A stretch of DNA of 64,000 bases from Radiobacillus kanasensis (GCF_021049245.1 NZ_CP088020.1:186001-250000); one strand, 5' to 3'; positions 24,834 to 34,471 are shown, counted from the stretch's first letter. Made by a program: numbers and translations. The notes: a model not told the origin generated them from the letters alone.

Positions 24834-26270
24834 ATGAGCAAATTTACAGATCCGGCGAAACAGTTGTTAGAGCATGTCGGTGGTAGTGAAAATATTTCTG
24901 TCGTGACACACTGTGCGACAAGAATGCGCTTCGTTTTAAACGATCCAAAGAAAGCGGATGCAGAAAAAATCGAAGATATTGATCTAGTCAAAGGGACGTT
25001 TACCAATGCAGGACAATTCCAAGTTATCATAGGGAATGAGGTATCATCTTTTTATAATGAATTTACAAAAATGGCAGGGGTAAGTGATACGTCCAAGGAT
25101 GAAGCTAAAGTTGCAGCAAAGCAAAATATGAATCCGCTACAACGATTAATTTCTCACTTGGCAGATATTTTCACCCCATTAATTCCAGCGCTAGTTGTTG
25201 GGGGTCTTATTTTAGGGTTTAGAAACGTCATCGGAAGTATTGGAATGTTCGGACCTGAAAATGAAAAAACGCTAGTAGATATTTCACAATTCTGGGCGGG
25301 GGCTCATTCCTTCCTATGGTTAATTGGGGAAGCCATTTTCCACTTTCTACCGGTCGGGATCACATGGGCGATATCTAGAAAAATGGGTACCACTCAAATT
25401 CTTGGTATTGTATTAGGGATTACCTTAGTGTCTCCACAGCTACTTAACGCGTATGGCGTTGCAGGAGCAGAAGATATTCCGGTTTGGGATTTCGGATTTG
25501 CAACGGTTGATATGATCGGGTATCAAGCACAAGTAATTCCAGCAATTTTAGCAGGTTTCGTTTTAGCTTATTTAGAAATTTGGTTACGTAAAGTGATTCC
25601 GAATGTTGTATCGATGATTTTTGTTCCATTCTTTGCTTTAATTCCAGCAGTACTCATAGCACACGTTGTGCTTGGACCGATTGGTTGGACAATTGGTACT
25701 TGGATTTCGGATGTAGTGTATTCTGGCTTAACCTCCGCATTTGGTTGGTTATTCGCAGCCATCTTTGGCTTTGCCTACGCACCGCTTGTTATTACGGGGT
25801 TACACCATATGACTAATGCGATAGACTTACAGCTTATGAGTGAGTTTAATGGTACGAACTTATGGCCAATGATTGCCTTGTCTAACATAGCGCAAGGTTC
25901 TGCTGTAATGGCGATGATTTTCTTGAATAAAAATGATGAAAAAGAAAAACAAGTTTCTGTTCCTGCCGCTATCTCTTGTTATTTAGGTGTAACGGAGCCG
26001 GCAATGTTTGGGATAAACCTGAAATACGTGTTCCCATTCTTTGCAGCAATGATTGGTTCAGCTATTGCAGCGATAATCTCAGTAGGTAGTGACGTTTTTG
26101 CAAACTCCATTGGGGTTGGAGGAATCCCAGGATTCCTATCGATTCAATTCCAAGACTGGCCAATGTTCTTCCTAGCCATGGCAGTTGCTGTCGTTGTACC
26201 GATTGTCTTAACGATGACTTTTGCTCGTATGAGCTGGGGAAGAAAAGCTTATAAAAGCTTAGGAAAATAA
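24834..26270 (+). CDS. treP: PTS trehalose-specific EIIBC
   Basis: 478 residues. The N-terminal EIIB domain (about 1-80) carries the phosphocysteine in SVVTHCATRMRFVL. A membrane EIIC of about 10 helices follows, with the glucose-family motif GVTEPAMFGINLKY and GLHHMTNAIDLQL. It imports trehalose as trehalose-6-phosphate, using an EIIA supplied in trans since none is attached. RBS AAAAGGAG precedes ATG 24834. First gene of treP-treA-treR, behind TreR and CcpA sites. Confidence 0.92.
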   Translation: MSKFTDPAKQLLEHVGGSENISVVTHCATRMRFVLNDPKKADAEKIEDIDLVKGTFTNAGQFQVIIGNEVSSFYNEFTKMAGVSDTSKDEAKVAAKQNMNPLQRLISHLADIFTPLIPALVVGGLILGFRNVIGSIGMFGPENEKTLVDISQFWAGAHSFLWLIGEAIFHFLPVGITWAISRKMGTTQILGIVLGITLVSPQLLNAYGVAGAEDIPVWDFGFATVDMIGYQAQVIPAILAGFVLAYLEIWLRKVIPNVVSMIFVPFFALIPAVLIAHVVLGPIGWTIGTWISDVVYSGLTSAFGWLFAAIFGFAYAPLVITGLHHMTNAIDLQLMSEFNGTNLWPMIALSNIAQGSAVMAMIFLNKNDEKEKQVSVPAAISCYLGVTEPAMFGINLKYVFPFFAAMIGSAIAAIISVGSDVFANSIGVGGIPGFLSIQFQDWPMFFLAMAVAVVVPIVLTMTFARMSWGRKAYKSLGK

Positions 26271-26274
26271 TGAT

Positions 26275-26302
26275 AATAGGGAGAGTAACTCTCCCTATTT
26301 AC
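26275..26302 (+). terminator. Intercistronic hairpin after treP
   Basis: AATAGGGAGAG and CTCTCCCTATT form a perfect 11-bp stem with a TAA loop, followed by TTACTT. The weak T-run suggests partial termination, lowering treA/treR relative to treP. Confidence 0.6.
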
Positions 26303-26377
26303 TTATACAACAGGGAGAGCAACCATAGACATATTGGTTGCTTTTCGACTTTAGAACATAACAGTAGGTGATGAAAT

Positions 26378-28051
26378 ATGACACAACCGTGGTGGAAACA
26401 ATCCGTTGTTTATCAGATTTATCCAAAAAGCTTTAACGATACAACCGGAAACGGAGTAGGGGATATTCAAGGTATCCTTCAGAAATTGGATTACTTAAAA
26501 GAACTTGGTGTGGATGTTCTTTGGCTAACACCGATTTATGAATCTCCACAAAAAGATAATGGCTATGACATTAGCAATTATTTTGATATTCACCCAGAAT
26601 ACGGAACCATGAAAGACTTTGAACAATTATTAGACGAGGCACATCAACGAGATATAAAAATCATTATGGATATTGTGGTAAATCACACTTCAACCGAGCA
26701 TGAATGGTTCCAAAAATCGAGAAGCTCAAAAGATAATGATTATCGAAATTTCTACATCTGGATGGATCCTGTAGATGGGAAAGAACCAACGAACTGGCAG
26801 TCCAAATTCGGCGGCAATGCCTGGAAATATGATGAAGAAACGGAGCAATATTATCTTCACTTATTTGATGTAACCCAAGCGGATCTGAATTGGGAAAATG
26901 ATCAGGTGCGTAAGGCTGTCTATGACATGATGAAGTTTTGGTTGGATAAAGGCGTAGATGGCTTCCGTCTAGATGTTATTAATTTAATTTCTAAAAATCA
27001 GGAATTTCCTAATGATGATTCAGGAGATGGTCGTAAATTTTATACAGATGGACCGAGAATTCATGAGTATTTACACGAAATGAATCAACAGGTGTTTTCC
27101 AAATATGACATGATGACTGTAGGAGAAATGTCATCTACAACGATTGATCATTGTATCGAATACACAAATCCAGAACGACAAGAATTAGATATGACCTTTA
27201 ACTTCCATCATTTGAAGGTAGATTATCCGAATGGTGAGAAATGGACGAAGGCGGACTTTGACTTCCGTGAATTGAAGGAAATCCTGTCTACCTGGCAAGT
27301 GGAAATGCATAATGGCGGGGGCTGGAATGCTCTTTTCTGGTGTAACCATGACCAACCAAGAGTGGTGTCTCGATTCGGAGATGACGGAAAATACCATAAA
27401 GAGTCAGCCAAAATGTTAGCTACAACGATCCATTTCATGCAAGGAACCCCTTATATATACCAGGGGGAAGAGTTCGGTATGACTAATCCGAACTTTGAAA
27501 GCATTGAAGAATACCGAGATGTGGAGTCGCTAAATACTTTCGATGGGAAGAAAAAAGATGGGATGTCGGAAAAAGAGATCCTTGAAATCTTAAAGCAGAA
27601 ATCCCGGGATAACTCCAGAACACCTGTTCAGTGGGATAGTAGTAAAAATGCCGGTTTCACAAGTGGAACTCCTTGGATTGACACAGCAAAAAACTATAAA
27701 GAAATTAACGCAAAAAAAGCCATAGCTGATAAAGACTCTATTTTCTATCACTACCAAGATTTAATCCGTTTGAGGAAGCAATATGATATCATGGTACATG
27801 GCGATTATGAGTTGATTTTAAAAGAACATGATGATATTTTTGCTTATAGAAGACGTTGGCAGGATGAAGAGCTTCTTGTCATCAATAACTTTTACGGCAA
27901 GGAGTCAAGGTTTGAATTGCCAACTCATATGGATATTGGTGGTTATAAGCAAAAACAGATTATATCCAATTACGAGGATTCAGCTGCTAAACTCGACGCT
28001 AAAATGACATTGCGGCCATATGAGTCTGTCGTTTATCATTTAAAAAAGTAG
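26378..28051 (+). CDS. treA: Trehalose-6-phosphate hydrolase (phosphotrehalase, GH13)
   Basis: 557 residues. N-terminal WWKQSVVYQIYPKSFNDTTGNGVGD is the GH13_29 signature. The catalytic (beta/alpha)8 motifs are seen in order: DIVVNHTS, DGFRLDVINLIS with the nucleophile Asp, GEMSS with the acid Glu, and CNHDQPR with the third Asp. It splits trehalose-6-phosphate into glucose and glucose-6-phosphate in the cytoplasm. Usual length, and in the usual position between treP and treR. Confidence 0.93.
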   Translation: MTQPWWKQSVVYQIYPKSFNDTTGNGVGDIQGILQKLDYLKELGVDVLWLTPIYESPQKDNGYDISNYFDIHPEYGTMKDFEQLLDEAHQRDIKIIMDIVVNHTSTEHEWFQKSRSSKDNDYRNFYIWMDPVDGKEPTNWQSKFGGNAWKYDEETEQYYLHLFDVTQADLNWENDQVRKAVYDMMKFWLDKGVDGFRLDVINLISKNQEFPNDDSGDGRKFYTDGPRIHEYLHEMNQQVFSKYDMMTVGEMSSTTIDHCIEYTNPERQELDMTFNFHHLKVDYPNGEKWTKADFDFRELKEILSTWQVEMHNGGGWNALFWCNHDQPRVVSRFGDDGKYHKESAKMLATTIHFMQGTPYIYQGEEFGMTNPNFESIEEYRDVESLNTFDGKKKDGMSEKEILEILKQKSRDNSRTPVQWDSSKNAGFTSGTPWIDTAKNYKEINAKKAIADKDSIFYHYQDLIRLRKQYDIMVHGDYELILKEHDDIFAYRRRWQDEELLVINNFYGKESRFELPTHMDIGGYKQKQIISNYEDSAAKLDAKMTLRPYESVVYHLKK

Positions 28052-28064
28052 AAGAGGGCTTACC

Positions 28065-28778
28065 ATGAATAATAAGTATTTAACGATCTATAATGAAATC
28101 GCACAACAAATTGAACAGCAGATTTTCGAGCCTGGGAGCCTGCTTCCATCGGAAAATGAGTTAAAGGATCGTTATGATACGTCTAGAGAGACTATTCGGA
28201 AAGCTTTAAATTTACTTTCGCAAAATGGTTTTATCCAGAAAGTGAGAGGTAAGGGATCGATTGTGATTGATCGAAGTAAATTTGATTTTCCAGTCTCCGG
28301 TTTGGTCAGTTTTAAAGAACTTGCACAGAAAATGGATGGGAAAGCAAAAACGATTGTGAATGAGCTTTCCATAGAAAAACCAGACGGTTATATAAAGAAA
28401 CAGTTGAACTTATCAGGAAACGATGAGGTATGGAAAATTGTAAGAACTCGAGAAATTGGTGGGGACAAAATCATATTGGATAAGGATTTCCTCGTACAAC
28501 AGCATGTACCGACGATTACAAAAGAGATATGTGAGGATTCTATTTACAACTACATTGAAAATGATTTAAATCTATCCATTAGCTTTGCCAAGAAAGAAAT
28601 TATAGTGGAAGAACCGACAGAAGAGGATCGAGAGCTTTTGGACTTAGAAGGCTTTCACAATATTGTCATCATCAAAAACTATGTGTATTTGGATGATGCG
28701 AGTCTGTTTCAATATACAGAATCGAGGCATAGACCAGACAAGTTTCGGTTTGTGGACTTTGCTAGAAGAAATGTGTAA
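28065..28778 (+). CDS. treR: Trehalose operon repressor TreR (GntR family)
   Basis: 237 residues. The winged HTH has IAQQIEQQIFEPGSLLPSE and YDTSRETIRKALNLL. The UTRA effector domain follows, with DEVWKIVRTREIGGDKIILDKDFL. It binds the TTGTATATACAA-type operators found upstream of treP and releases on trehalose-6-phosphate. RBS AAGAGGG precedes ATG 28065. Distal gene of the operon, so it autoregulates. Confidence 0.91.
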   Translation: MNNKYLTIYNEIAQQIEQQIFEPGSLLPSENELKDRYDTSRETIRKALNLLSQNGFIQKVRGKGSIVIDRSKFDFPVSGLVSFKELAQKMDGKAKTIVNELSIEKPDGYIKKQLNLSGNDEVWKIVRTREIGGDKIILDKDFLVQQHVPTITKEICEDSIYNYIENDLNLSISFAKKEIIVEEPTEEDRELLDLEGFHNIVIIKNYVYLDDASLFQYTESRHRPDKFRFVDFARRNV

Positions 28779-28783
28779 TTATA

Positions 28784-28820
28784 AACCCCTTTTTCACTGC
28801 GGTGGAGGAGGGGTTATTTA
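28784..28820 (+). terminator. Terminator of tre operon
   Basis: AACCCCT (28784-28790) and AGGGGTT (28809-28815), with a partly paired CAC/GTG interior, are followed by ATTTAAT. Confidence 0.6.
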
Positions 28821-28844
28821 ATCGGGAAATCTAGTCTGAAGGCC

Positions 28845-29024
28845 CTAATGAAGGCTTCTTTTCTTCTTTTTCTCCATTTCCAGTTTCCCTTTCTCTTCCA
28901 ATAGAACGAGATGTGGAATATACTTCTTCTTTTCATCTATATCGGTTGCTGAATTAAATTGCATGGCTAATTTTTTATATCGAACTTGTTCATCTGGGGT
29001 TAAGCCAGCAAAAAATTCCTCCAT
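28845..29024 (-). CDS. Small charged hypothetical protein, 59 aa
   Basis: ATG 29024 has an excellent RBS (AAAGGAGGCGTAAT) and the ORF runs 59 codons to TAG at 28845. The product begins MEEFFAGLTPDEQVRYK, is very rich in Glu and Lys, and ends KKKKRSLH. It is probably helical and cytoplasmic. I recognise no function. Small acidic-basic proteins of this kind are common and usually unnamed in Bacillaceae. Confidence 0.6.
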   Translation of the reverse strand: MEEFFAGLTPDEQVRYKKLAMQFNSATDIDEKKKYIPHLVLLEEKGKLEMEKKKKRSLH

Positions 29025-29096
29025 ATTACGCCTCCTTTCTAGTTGTCTCTATTAGTACTATAGACAGGATTTCCAGCCTTCAAACTAGGCTAGAGT

Positions 29097-29122
29097 AGAA
29101 AAAGGATCGGACTAATCCGACC
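29097..29122 (-). terminator. Terminator of ECF/PHP operon
   Basis: On the minus strand GGTCGGAT and TCCGATCC form a stem with a TAGT-type loop, followed by TTTTTC. Confidence 0.75.
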
Positions 29123-29132
29123 CCCTTGCAAA

Positions 29133-29909
29133 CTACCGCATAGATAAAGGCTGTTTTGCCTCTAGTTGCTTTTTCAAAAGCTCTTTCACGACAATGGCTG
29201 CTCGCACTTTAAGAGACAAATCCTGTGACACGGTAACATTATAGGTGCGATTATGAATGCAACGCTTAAGGTCATCCACGTTTTGGCAATCTTCCTCAAA
29301 TTCATTGTAGACACAACCATATTGGAAAAATTGGTGTGTATCACTTCCACCAACAACAGGACGAGAGAGTCGTTCCGAGAATTCTCTCATCTTGCTTTGG
29401 TAGTGTTGTACTCCCTGTGCATATAAATCCTTTCCATTTAGATCAAACGCATCTAGTTGGTTGAGCTGTTCGTCTTTTAAATGGTAAAGAGGTGTACTTT
29501 CACGAAAAGGATGTGCACCGATTTTTAAAAGATTGTAAGGGGCTGTCATCTTCATTAGTTCATCAAACGGTACAAAGGATTCCTTCTCGGTATGAGCATC
29601 GAGAGCCTCGCGTACTTGCAATATATCCAATCGATCCCCGATAAGGAGAATGTGTCCCGTTTCTTTAATATCTACTTCCATCCCGGGAAATAATTTAAGG
29701 CCGTTAATGTCATAATAGCCATGTTCATACGTATAGGTTTCTTCTAAATAATCATAAATATCTGTGAAGCGACTTGTATTAAAGTGCTCCGTCATAGCGA
29801 GTGCAGTTAGCCCATTATCTTTTGCTTCTTTCATCATTTCTTTAAAATAGTCAGGCATGAAGGTAGATTTTTTAGAAATTTTCACATGACTATGGAAATC
29901 TATATTCAT
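29133..29909 (-). CDS. PHP-domain metal-dependent phosphoesterase
   Basis: 258 residues with a PHP active-site pattern: IDFHSHVKIS at the N-terminus (H-x-H), ALAMTEHFN, FPGMEVDI, LKIGAHPFRES and VVGGSDTHQFF near the C-terminus. PHP proteins are tri-metal phosphatases or nucleases acting on small phosphate esters. It is the last gene of an operon with an ECF transporter and opposite an RpiR/SIS regulator. This suggests it dephosphorylates or processes the imported compound or its phosphate. The substrate is unknown. Confidence 0.82.
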   Translation of the reverse strand: MNIDFHSHVKISKKSTFMPDYFKEMMKEAKDNGLTALAMTEHFNTSRFTDIYDYLEETYTYEHGYYDINGLKLFPGMEVDIKETGHILLIGDRLDILQVREALDAHTEKESFVPFDELMKMTAPYNLLKIGAHPFRESTPLYHLKDEQLNQLDAFDLNGKDLYAQGVQHYQSKMREFSERLSRPVVGGSDTHQFFQYGCVYNEFEEDCQNVDDLKRCIHNRTYNVTVSQDLSLKVRAAIVVKELLKKQLEAKQPLSMR

Positions 29910-29925
29910 TTTATTTTCCTCCTTG

Positions 29926-30747
29926 TTAGCTTATTAAGAATCCCATTGCAAATACGCCAATTACATATATTGTGGATATTGCTAGAAAGGCATAATCCCT
30001 TTTTCCCATCTTCATATGAGCGAGTTTAATCTTTTTTACTTCGGGATGATTAAACCCATAAAGACTTCCTTTGGTTTCGAGGGCTTCCACCGTTGTTCGA
30101 GCTCTTTTTGATGTACTTAAAAGAAGCGGATAAAAGGATAAGACAGCCAGCTTAACAAAATAGAGAATGGATCTTATGTATAGGAATCCTCGTTTTTCTG
30201 GCGCTTTTCCTCTTAACCGAAAGGATAAAAAGACGTGATGATACTCCTCCAATAAGCTAGGGAGCATTCGATAGCCATAGGCAATGCTAAAAGAAACCTG
30301 CCCTGGTACCCCAATCTTTAGTAATCCATTACTAAGCTTATCTGGGTCCATCGAACAAAACACCGTAATACTAGCTAAAGAGATGATAGATAGTTTTAAC
30401 GTTAATAGCAGGAGCGGAAGAATTACGCTTCCATCCCCACCGAAAAACCACGATGCCAGTAATAGATAGCCGCCTTGTCCAAGTAGGCCGAGACAAAGGA
30501 TAAATAGGATAAGCGGACTTACTTTGATAGATATCGTAGTCCAAACCATGAACAGGAACAAACCGAATAAAATGATCTCGTTATGAAGAAACCAAGGTGC
30601 GAGACCGAAAAATAAATACCAGATAAATAGAGTTCTAGGATCTAGCCTTGCTAGAAACGTATCTCCGTTTCCATATGCTGTATGGAGGAGCTCTATCTTC
30701 ATCTGTTCAACGGAAAGCTTATCCGATAGTTTGCGGGTGTATTCCAT
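29926..30747 (-). CDS. ECF transporter T component (EcfT/CbiQ family)
   Basis: 273 residues with five or six membrane segments. It has the two coupling-helix signatures of T components in the C-terminal half: FRLRGKAPEKRG and SKRARTTVEALETKG (variants of the Ala-Arg-Gly motifs) that dock onto the ATPases. The ATG at 30747 has AAAGGAG upstream and lies 29 bases inside the ATPase gene. It transmits ATP hydrolysis to the S component encoded at the head of the operon. Confidence 0.86.
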   Translation of the reverse strand: MEYTRKLSDKLSVEQMKIELLHTAYGNGDTFLARLDPRTLFIWYLFFGLAPWFLHNEIILFGLFLFMVWTTISIKVSPLILFILCLGLLGQGGYLLLASWFFGGDGSVILPLLLLTLKLSIISLASITVFCSMDPDKLSNGLLKIGVPGQVSFSIAYGYRMLPSLLEEYHHVFLSFRLRGKAPEKRGFLYIRSILYFVKLAVLSFYPLLLSTSKRARTTVEALETKGSLYGFNHPEVKKIKLAHMKMGKRDYAFLAISTIYVIGVFAMGFLIS

Positions 30748-32437
30748 GTGACGACTCCTTTCCCTGCATCACTTTAACGAAATCATCAACGGTGTATGCG
30801 AGAGGGGACAGGTTTAAATGTTTACTAAGCTGTAAAATCTGCGGTGCTCTTAAACCAGCCAAATCTAGTAATGCTTGGTTTTGAAAAACGGATTCCCGGT
30901 CGCCGTCGTGGATGATTTCCCCTTCATGGAGAACGATGATACGATTCGCCCACTCTGCTACTAATTGCATGTCATGCGTGGCGATAACGACAGATTCTAC
31001 TTGTTCTTTTAGGGATCCAATTAATCTCGTAATATGTTTTCTCGTTGCAATGTCCAAGTTCGCGGTTGGTTCATCAAGCAAAATAACGGATGGATTCATT
31101 GCGACTCCAATCGCTAGTGATGCCCTGCGCTGTTGCCCGCCACTCATCAACCGACTGTCTCTGTCTTGTAAATGGGTTAAATCATAGGCTTCTAGAATTC
31201 GATCCACTATGTTTTGATAACCTGAAATTTTTCGAGACTTCAAGAAAAACTCCACATCTTTTCGTACGGAATCTTCAATAAACATTTCCTCTGGGTTCTG
31301 ATAAATGTAGGTTACAAGGTCTGCCAATTGCTCCGGACTTTGTTTTCTTGTATCCAGATTCTTGACCAACACTTGCCCGGTTTCCGGCTTGGCAAGACCG
31401 GTAATGAGACGCATGAGAGATGATTTCCCTGCCCCGTTATTGCCAACTAGTGCAATAAGATCCCCTTTATGGATGTTTAGGTTCAAATCTTTTAGAACTG
31501 TTTTTCTTGATCGATTTATCGTTTTATAAGAAAAGCTTACATTCTCCATTTGGATAATAGATTTTCTTGGTTGGGATAAAGGTATCGAAGGCAAAGATGT
31601 CACTGCAGTCCTTTCCGAGAAATAAGGGATAGCCTCTTCTAGATGAATAGGCAACTGCTCCTTATTCAATGGATCTATCGAATAGGCTGCTTGTGTCACT
31701 TGGGGAGGATAGATTTGTCGAGCCATTAATTGCTCAACCTCTCTCAATCCATCCGCCGTTTCCTTCTTCCATATGACCTGGCCATCCTCCATTAACACAA
31801 TATGCTTACAATAATCGGCGATAAATTCTGTATGATGTTCGATGACAATAATTGTTTTTCCATACTCTTCGTTGAGCATTTTTAAGATACGATAAGTCTC
31901 TTCCGCATGAGCTGGATCCAGTTGCGCAACGGGCTCATCGATAATAAGGACATCTGGATCCAAGGATAAAACACCGGCAAGGGCGAGCAAATGCTTTTGC
32001 CCGCCACTTAATTGCCAGATAAATTCCTCATCATGACTGTGAAGTCCAACTAAGTTTAATGCTTGTTTGCCTTTTTGTTTGTAGTCGGGATGCCCATAAT
32101 TTAAGGGGGCAAAGCTTGCGTCATCAAGCACACGAGGACTGACAAGTTGGTTTTCAAAGTCTTGATAGACGTAGCCAACGTTTTGGGATAGTTCTGCTAC
32201 TTTGTGTTCCGTTGTTAGTAAGTCATTGACTGTGACTGTTCCAAAGAAATCCCCTACATAGTATTGTGGAATTAATCCATTAAAAAGCTTGCATAGCGTA
32301 GACTTTCCACTCCCATTGCTTCCCATGATGGCGATAAAGTCTCCCTTATCAATCGTAAGAGAGACATTTCGCAATACAGGCTTTTCTCCTCCGGGATATT
32401 GAAAGGAGACATTCTCAATCACAAGCTGTTCGATCAT
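30719..32437 (-). CDS. Fused double ATPase of ECF transporter
   Basis: 572 residues containing two complete ABC modules. Module 1 has Walker A GSNGSGKST, signature LSGGQKHLLALAG, and Walker B VLIIDEP. Module 2 (from about 290) has GNNGAGKSS, MSGGQQRRASLAIG and VILLDEP. YkoD-like fusion of A1 and A2 replaces the usual two genes. The start overlaps the S-component stop by 4 bases (ATGA). A dedicated (group I) ECF system is implied, since all subunits lie together. Confidence 0.88.
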   Translation of the reverse strand: MIEQLVIENVSFQYPGGEKPVLRNVSLTIDKGDFIAIMGSNGSGKSTLCKLFNGLIPQYYVGDFFGTVTVNDLLTTEHKVAELSQNVGYVYQDFENQLVSPRVLDDASFAPLNYGHPDYKQKGKQALNLVGLHSHDEEFIWQLSGGQKHLLALAGVLSLDPDVLIIDEPVAQLDPAHAEETYRILKMLNEEYGKTIIVIEHHTEFIADYCKHIVLMEDGQVIWKKETADGLREVEQLMARQIYPPQVTQAAYSIDPLNKEQLPIHLEEAIPYFSERTAVTSLPSIPLSQPRKSIIQMENVSFSYKTINRSRKTVLKDLNLNIHKGDLIALVGNNGAGKSSLMRLITGLAKPETGQVLVKNLDTRKQSPEQLADLVTYIYQNPEEMFIEDSVRKDVEFFLKSRKISGYQNIVDRILEAYDLTHLQDRDSRLMSGGQQRRASLAIGVAMNPSVILLDEPTANLDIATRKHITRLIGSLKEQVESVVIATHDMQLVAEWANRIIVLHEGEIIHDGDRESVFQNQALLDLAGLRAPQILQLSKHLNLSPLAYTVDDFVKVMQGKESSHGIHPQTIG

Positions 32438-33315
32438 GACGGGATCCTCTGATCTTCATCGTTATCGGAATTGTTTTGTTTCACTCGCAGCATGATGATG
32501 ATCGTAATTGCCGCAACCAAAGCCGCAGCACCGATGCTAACCCATATAAACCAGTCTCCGAACATTTCAAGGAAATCTGCTTCCCACTCTAGGTTGAAAT
32601 CCGTTTCCGATAAGTATTCAAAAAGGAAGGCACTGCATGCTAAGAGAACAGCGATGATGATTAATCTTGGGGCAAGCACTTCTTTCGTGGAGTATTTAAT
32701 CGTGTTGTCACGTGGCTTCATGCCAAGTAATGGCTCAATTTTTCCATAAAGGCGAGGTACTAAGTATAAAGTTGGAAGTAAAGCAAAGAGAATACCGGAA
32801 AATAAAATATCGTTAAAGAAGGCAAATCCTTCTATAACAACGACGCTTTCCGCTAATCCAGGTACGGTTTCTAATTCCTCGACTCCTATCCAGACTTTAG
32901 CGATGTCTACTGTACAGCTAATGAATTGGTGAATCGCGACGCCGAGAATAGCGGCAGTTGCCACTTGCCTCTTATTTCGCGGATTGCTAACCAGGGACCC
33001 GGCAATAAACATGGCTAAGGAAAAACCAATGAATTTCTCCAGTTCACCAAAGCCGCCGAACTGACCGAGCATGATTTCGCCAAAGATGACTTCCCCTAGC
33101 GCAGCACCAATCGCCGCATACAGTGGATGGAATAAGATACAAAGGGTTAAAGGGATAAATGCAAAATACTCGATGGAAAACTCTACAGGTCCAAGATGAA
33201 ATGCGGGAACAAGTTCGGTAATCATGTTAGATAATCCGTATAAAGACATCGACAAAATAAATACCATCATCTTTTGAGATTGTGTTAAAACATATCTCTC
33301 TTTTAATTCGTTCAA
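32434..33315 (-). CDS. Putative ECF transporter S component, unknown ligand
   Basis: 293 residues with six or seven hydrophobic helices. It starts at TTG 33315, with AAGGAGG eight bases upstream; the in-frame ATG at 33348 has no RBS. The GPVEFSIEYFAFIPLTLCILF and HPLYAAIGAALGEVIFG segments look like an S-unit core, while a C-terminal extension adds one more helix and a charged tail. I cannot match it to the riboflavin, biotin, thiamine, folate or cobalt classes. Long for an S component. Confidence 0.72.
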   Translation of the reverse strand: MNELKERYVLTQSQKMMVFILSMSLYGLSNMITELVPAFHLGPVEFSIEYFAFIPLTLCILFHPLYAAIGAALGEVIFGEIMLGQFGGFGELEKFIGFSLAMFIAGSLVSNPRNKRQVATAAILGVAIHQFISCTVDIAKVWIGVEELETVPGLAESVVVIEGFAFFNDILFSGILFALLPTLYLVPRLYGKIEPLLGMKPRDNTIKYSTKEVLAPRLIIIAVLLACSAFLFEYLSETDFNLEWEADFLEMFGDWFIWVSIGAAALVAAITIIIMLRVKQNNSDNDEDQRIPS

Positions 33316-33410
33316 GTCTATTACCTCCTTATTTTTAACTACCTCCATTGTAAAAAATCAATATTAATCTCCTATGTTGTCCAAGTAAAACTGCTGTAAA
33401 TTTTGTATCA

Positions 33411-33433
33411 TTTTTTAACATTTTGTAAAAAAA
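33411..33433. promoter_or_regulatory. Inverted repeat operator candidate between ECF operon and RpiR gene
   Basis: TTTTTTA-ACATTTTGT-AAAAAAA is a 23-base near-dyad (TTTTTTxAC...GTxAAAAAA) in the divergent promoter region. It is a plausible binding site for the adjacent RpiR-type regulator. Confidence 0.4.
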
Positions 33434-33498
33434 CTTACACACATATAGGTTTGAGATTCCTTATGTGCTATGCTCCAGTTAAAACGGGGGGATTTTGT

Positions 33499-34332
33499 AT
33501 GTTACATGTGAAATGGGATACCACGCTATTGTCTCCGAGTCAATATCAAATCGCCGACTACATCCAAAAGCATACTCAACAAGTGCTACTATCAACCGAG
33601 CAGGATATCGCAGATGCGGTTCAAGTCAGTATTGCATCAGTATCAAGATTTTGGAAGGTGGTTGGTTATCAAAACTTCAAAGACTTTAAACAAAAGATGC
33701 GTGCCCAATTAGAAGTCTCACCGGCTGGGAAAATGGAAAGTATTATGGGCAGGGGAGAAGGAGAAGAGTTACAACACCACATCCTGGATTTATCAGTTAC
33801 ACATCTATATAAGACGATGCAACAGTTTTCTAGTCAATCGTTCCGCCAAGCGGTCAACTTTTTGACCGAAAGTAAGAGGGTGAGAATCTATTGTCCCGGT
33901 CCATCAGAAGGACTAGGTTCCCTGCTTCAGTATCGGTTAGGGAGATTTGGTCTTGATATTCGGGTGATGGAGAAGAGTGGAAGTGAATTATTCGAAGAGC
34001 TCATTCATTTGGAAAAAGAAGCGGTCGTGGTGCTATTTGGATTCGTGCGCTTGCTTCCGGAGGCGCGAGTTATTTTGGATTACGCAAAAAGGATCGGATA
34101 CAAAACCATCATTATTACCGATCAGCTTATTGCGGAGTTTTCTACACAGGCTAACTGTGTGTTGTTTGCAAGTCGAGGGGAAATAAGAGAGTTTCACTCC
34201 ATGGTCGCGCCCACTTTTCTTATTGAAAACTTGATTATTGCAGTTGGAATGGAAAATAAAGAAAAGAACTTGAAAAGCTTAGAGATGTTAAGTGAGGTTA
34301 GAAAGCGATATGGGAAAGAGTTGCCTCGTTAG
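33499..34332 (+). CDS. MurR/RpiR-family regulator with SIS domain
   Basis: 277 residues. The N-terminal HTH_6 (LLSPSQYQIADYIQ...STEQDIADAVQVSIASVSRFWKVVGY) is followed by a SIS sugar-phosphate-binding domain from about 120 (VRIYCPGPSEGLGSLLQYRL, KTIIITDQLIAEF). ATG 33499 is used because GGGGGGAT precedes it; the upstream ATG at 33403 has no RBS. It is divergent from the ECF/PHP operon and probably regulates it. The SIS domain implies a phosphosugar effector. Confidence 0.84.
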   Translation: MLHVKWDTTLLSPSQYQIADYIQKHTQQVLLSTEQDIADAVQVSIASVSRFWKVVGYQNFKDFKQKMRAQLEVSPAGKMESIMGRGEGEELQHHILDLSVTHLYKTMQQFSSQSFRQAVNFLTESKRVRIYCPGPSEGLGSLLQYRLGRFGLDIRVMEKSGSELFEELIHLEKEAVVVLFGFVRLLPEARVILDYAKRIGYKTIIITDQLIAEFSTQANCVLFASRGEIREFHSMVAPTFLIENLIIAVGMENKEKNLKSLEMLSEVRKRYGKELPR

Positions 34333-34471
34333 TGTAAACGAAAATAGCTAAGTAAATGTCGATATTTGCCTATAAAAGCCACATACTACTCAAAACAAGC
34401 ATGCCAAATAACCTTTCGTTTTATGCTGTAATGCTTTTGTTGTGCTATTTAAACTATGGTTCCTATATGTG

